Below, piece after piece: positions 61,630-64,000 of a stretch of DNA of 64,000 bases (position 1 is its first letter; each line of letters begins with the position of its first letter). Made by a program: the position numbers and the translations under genes. The stretch is taken from assembly GCA_004102785.1 (NCBI GenBank), contig SCEJ01000011.1, forward strand, positions 1 to 64,000. The letters are read 5' to 3'. The notes below the pieces were generated by a model, which saw nothing but the letters and a program-made list of their open reading frames with translations, did no database searches and was not told where the DNA came from. The stretch is from Muribaculaceae bacterium Isolate-013 (NCI). GTDB taxonomy: Bacteria > Bacteroidota > Bacteroidia > Bacteroidales > Muribaculaceae.

Positions 61630-63594
61630 ATGCAGGATTCATCATTAAAGAAAGTAACAGCCATGGGGCTGTTGATTACACTGGGTATAGTGTTCGGCGA
61701 CATAGGCACATCGCCTCTCTATGTAATGAAGACGATATGCCACGCCGTGCCCTCATGGCGTCCCGATTTTATCATCGGAGCCGTGTCGCTCGTTATCTGG
61801 ACGCTCACGCTGCAGACCACACTGAAATATGTGCTGATTGCCCTGCGGGCCGACAACAAGGGTGAAGGCGGCATCCTGGCCCTCTATTCGCTGGTAAAAA
61901 AGAAAGGGAAGAAGTGGCTTTACGTTCTGGCAGCCATCGGAGCCAGCACCCTTATCGCCGACGGAGTGATAACCCCGGCCATCACCGTGACAACCTCGAT
62001 GGAGGGTCTGTCGTCGGTAATGGAGAATCCACCAGTGATACCGCTCACTCTCGGCATCATCACGGTGATATTCGTAGCCCAGCAGTTCGGCACCTCGGCC
62101 ATCGGCAAATGTTTCGGACCACTGATGCTGCTGTGGTTTCTGATGATGGGTGTGCTCGGCATCTGCAACATCGGAGCCGACTGGCAGATTCTCAAGGCGT
62201 TCAACCCATGGTATGCGGTGAAAATCCTTATCGATTACCCCGGATGGTTTCTGATTCTCGGAGCCGTGTTCCTCTGCACCACCGGAGCCGAGGCGCTGTA
62301 CTCCGACCTGGGGCATTGCGGCCGGTGGAACATATCGGTGGCATGGCTCTTTGTCAAGGTGATGCTGATTCTCAACTACCTCGGCCAGGGGGCATGGATA
62401 CTCGCCAATCCGGGGCTTGTGGCCGACCCGTCGGTCAACCCTTTCTACGCCATCATGCCGGGCTGGTTCGTGCTTTTCGGCGTGGTGATGTCGGCGATAG
62501 CCTCCATCATCGCCTCGCAGGCCCTGATAAGCGGCTCATTCACCATATTCTCCGAAGCCATCAACCTCAACTTCTGGCCACGTCTGCGCATCAAATATCC
62601 TACGGTGCGCCGCGGCCAGCTCTACATACCGTCGGTCAACATATTCCTCTACCTGGGATGCGTGGCCACAGTACTGCTTTTCCGCACATCGGCACATATG
62701 GAGGGCGCATACGGCCTGGCCATCACCGTGACGATGCTCGTCACAACGGCGCTACTGGCCGTGTGGCTGCGCCAGAAAGGGGTAAGTCACTGTCTCGCAT
62801 GGCTGTTCTTCGGCTTTTTCGCTTGCATAGAGGGGGCGTTTCTATGCGCCAATCTCTTCAAGTTCATGCACGGCGGCTGGTACACCATGCTGATAGCCGG
62901 AGGCATGGCCGTGACTGTGATAGTGTGGTACAGCGCCAGCCGGATACGCGCCCGCTATTTCCACTACGACCTTGTGAAGGACTATCTCCCCCTCATTTCC
63001 GCCATCAGCGAGGATAAAGAGATTCCCAAATACTCCTCCAACGTGGTATATCTCAGCAACTCCCCCGACCCGGCAATGCTTGAGAGCAAAATTCTCTACT
63101 CCATAATCCGCAAGCACCCCAAACGAGCCGACCACTACTGGTTCGTGCGCCTGGACTACACCGACCAGCCCGACACGCTGGAGTACACCGTCACCCCCCT
63201 GCTTCCCGGCAAGGTGTACAGCATCGGTCTCAGCCTGGGATTCCGGGTGGCGCCCATGGTCACCCGCTACCTGCGCCAGGTTGTAGAGGACCTTGTGGCC
63301 GCCGGCGATATTGACCTCCTTTCCGGTTACCCGTCGCTGCGCGACGCCGGCATAACAGGCGACTTCCATTTCACGGTAATACACCGTGTGTTCTCCCCAT
63401 CGAGCGACTGCACCCCGCGCGAGCGTTTCGTGATGACAATCTTCGAGCGTCTCCGCCGTCTGGGACTGGATATGGTGAACGCGCTCGGCCTCGACACCTC
63501 CAATACCGATGTTGAGCACGTGCCGCTGATTCTCGCAACCACCGACTCCCCGCGCCGCATTGCTCCGCGCAACCCCGACGGATACCTTTCCTGA
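61630..63594 (+). CDS. kup: Low-affinity potassium transporter Kup
   Basis: A 654-residue KUP/HAK potassium:proton symporter. The family signature GIVFGDIGTSPLYVMKTI is near residue 15, followed by ADNKGEGGILALYSL, ADGVITPAITVTTSMEGL and GAEALYSDLGHCG. About twelve membrane helices are followed by a cytoplasmic C-terminal domain of roughly 180 residues. Upstream DNA is AT-rich without a clear TAnnTTTG box. The transcript ends at the palindrome 63608-63659. Confidence 0.95.
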   Translation: MQDSSLKKVTAMGLLITLGIVFGDIGTSPLYVMKTICHAVPSWRPDFIIGAVSLVIWTLTLQTTLKYVLIALRADNKGEGGILALYSLVKKKGKKWLYVLAAIGASTLIADGVITPAITVTTSMEGLSSVMENPPVIPLTLGIITVIFVAQQFGTSAIGKCFGPLMLLWFLMMGVLGICNIGADWQILKAFNPWYAVKILIDYPGWFLILGAVFLCTTGAEALYSDLGHCGRWNISVAWLFVKVMLILNYLGQGAWILANPGLVADPSVNPFYAIMPGWFVLFGVVMSAIASIIASQALISGSFTIFSEAINLNFWPRLRIKYPTVRRGQLYIPSVNIFLYLGCVATVLLFRTSAHMEGAYGLAITVTMLVTTALLAVWLRQKGVSHCLAWLFFGFFACIEGAFLCANLFKFMHGGWYTMLIAGGMAVTVIVWYSASRIRARYFHYDLVKDYLPLISAISEDKEIPKYSSNVVYLSNSPDPAMLESKILYSIIRKHPKRADHYWFVRLDYTDQPDTLEYTVTPLLPGKVYSIGLSLGFRVAPMVTRYLRQVVEDLVAAGDIDLLSGYPSLRDAGITGDFHFTVIHRVFSPSSDCTPRERFVMTIFERLRRLGLDMVNALGLDTSNTDVEHVPLILATTDSPRRIAPRNPDGYLS

Positions 63595-63607
63595 ACAAAA
63601 GGACAAT

Positions 63608-63659
63608 ATGATACAAAAAGCGGTGTGCCGGAATTCCGGCACACCGCTTTTTGTATCAT
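63608..63659. terminator. Perfect palindromic bidirectional terminator (kup / valS)
   Basis: A 52-base perfect palindrome (26-bp arms centred between 63633 and 63634). The GC-rich core CGGTGTGCCGG is flanked by A5/T5 tracts. It lies between the convergent kup and valS genes and provides a U-tract in each direction. Confidence 0.88.
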
Positions 63660-63673
63660 TTAACGCCCGTCAA

Positions 63674-64000
63674 TCAAGCGAGGGCGGCAAGGGCGGCACG
63701 CAGGGTTGCGAGCTTTGAATCAGCGTCGGCAAGCTTGCGGCGCTCACCTTCGATTACAGCCGCGGGAGCCTTCGACACGAAACGCTCGTTGGAGAGCTTC
63801 TTCTCCACAGAGGCGCGGAAGCCCTCATAGTAGCTTATATCCTTGGCGAGCTTGGCGCGCTCGGCCTCGATGTCAATATTGTTTGCCAAAGGCACGCAAT
63901 ACTCGTCGGTACCGACCAGGAACGATGCGCCGGTTGCATCCTTCTCGCCATTGTCAACGATGGCCGAGAGATTGGCGAGTTTCACGATTACAGCAGCGAT
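63674..64000 (-). CDS. valS: Valyl-tRNA synthetase, C-terminal part (5' end beyond window)
   Basis: Only the last 108 codons are inside the window; the frame is open to position 64000. The visible segment KLANLSAIVDN...GASFLVGTDEYCVPLANNIDIEAERAKL begins the C-terminal tRNA-binding arm. It continues as the antiparallel coiled coil (DISYYEGFRASVEKKLSNERFVSKAPAAVIEGERRKLADADSKLATL) characteristic of bacterial ValRS. The catalytic domain is not visible. Confidence 0.88.
   Translation of the reverse strand: MAAVIVKLANLSAIVDNGEKDATGASFLVGTDEYCVPLANNIDIEAERAKLAKDISYYEGFRASVEKKLSNERFVSKAPAAVIEGERRKLADADSKLATLRAALAALA

Noticed and set aside
63608-63659. The long perfect palindrome as an insertion or operator site
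   Set aside because: Its GC core, flanking A/T tracts and place between convergent kup and valS genes are fully explained by a bidirectional terminator.
1-64000. tRNA or rRNA genes, CRISPR arrays, prophage or integrase genes
   Set aside because: No cloverleaf-like TTCGA arms in the gaps, no spaced direct repeats of 25-40 bases, and no integrase or transposase motifs were seen apart from the partial group II intron at the left edge.

Overview
The window reads as one contiguous chromosomal segment of a gut-type Bacteroidales bacterium, most likely a Muribaculaceae member. Base composition is GC-rich and codon use looks uniform. Lineage evidence seen in the sequence: an LpxC-FabZ fusion protein, a DUF4924 protein, the order purH-mreBCD-mrdA-rodA, a nusB-yajC-ybbR-coaE cluster, a class III fructose-bisphosphatase, a type IX secretion-like C-terminal tail, and promoters of the Bacteroidota form TTTG-N20-TAnnTTTG. 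No rRNA, tRNA, CRISPR array, prophage or complete insertion sequence was found.

Layout. 1-127: 5' end of a group II (class C-like) intron leaving the window on the left, lodged just after the terminator of a secreted GH81 beta-1,3-glucanase (188-3298). 3412-4203: a PAS protein and a secreted 18-residue-repeat protein under one promoter. 4307-4699: DUF488. 4801-9736: a CoA-transferase / aminotransferase / indolepyruvate:ferredoxin oxidoreductase module for aromatic amino acid fermentation, followed by an FNT channel (9817-10629). 10768-13913: threonine synthase, a small unknown, an acyltransferase and an omega-amidase. 13939-17313: coaE, YbbR, yajC and an enlarged nusB. 17435-25736: thiL, punA, lpxK, sppA, prfC, rfbD, DUF4924. 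25894-34045: pyruvate:ferredoxin oxidoreductase, an AEC transporter, oxalyl-CoA decarboxylase and formyl-CoA:oxalate CoA-transferase. 34338-37865: tsaD, pncC/cinA-C and fbp. 37881-43096: two DHHW proteins, an MBOAT acyltransferase and an SGNH hydrolase (O-acetylation cluster). 43366-46575: lpxD, lpxC-fabZ, lpxA. 46595-46784: inverted 9-bp minisatellite. 46788-54199: rodA, mrdA, mreD, mreC, mreB, purH (cell elongation). 54440-60329: DEAD helicase, tgt, LptF/G permease, ClC channel, RNA methyltransferase. 60353-64000: esterase, kup and the 3' part of valS.

Main points of biology. The frc / oxc / AEC set matches the gene content of the E. coli yfdW-yfdU-yfdV oxalate system and predicts conversion of oxalate to formate and CO2. 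Its CoA-transferase departs from the usual active-site glycine loop, and a strong terminator with a duplicated arm lies only 27 nt upstream of the decarboxylase start. The other items most worth checking are the 18-residue-repeat protein, the roughly 170-residue insertion in NusB, the two-DHHW/MBOAT/SGNH cluster with a very basic tract in one member, and the inverted minisatellite between lpxA and rodA.
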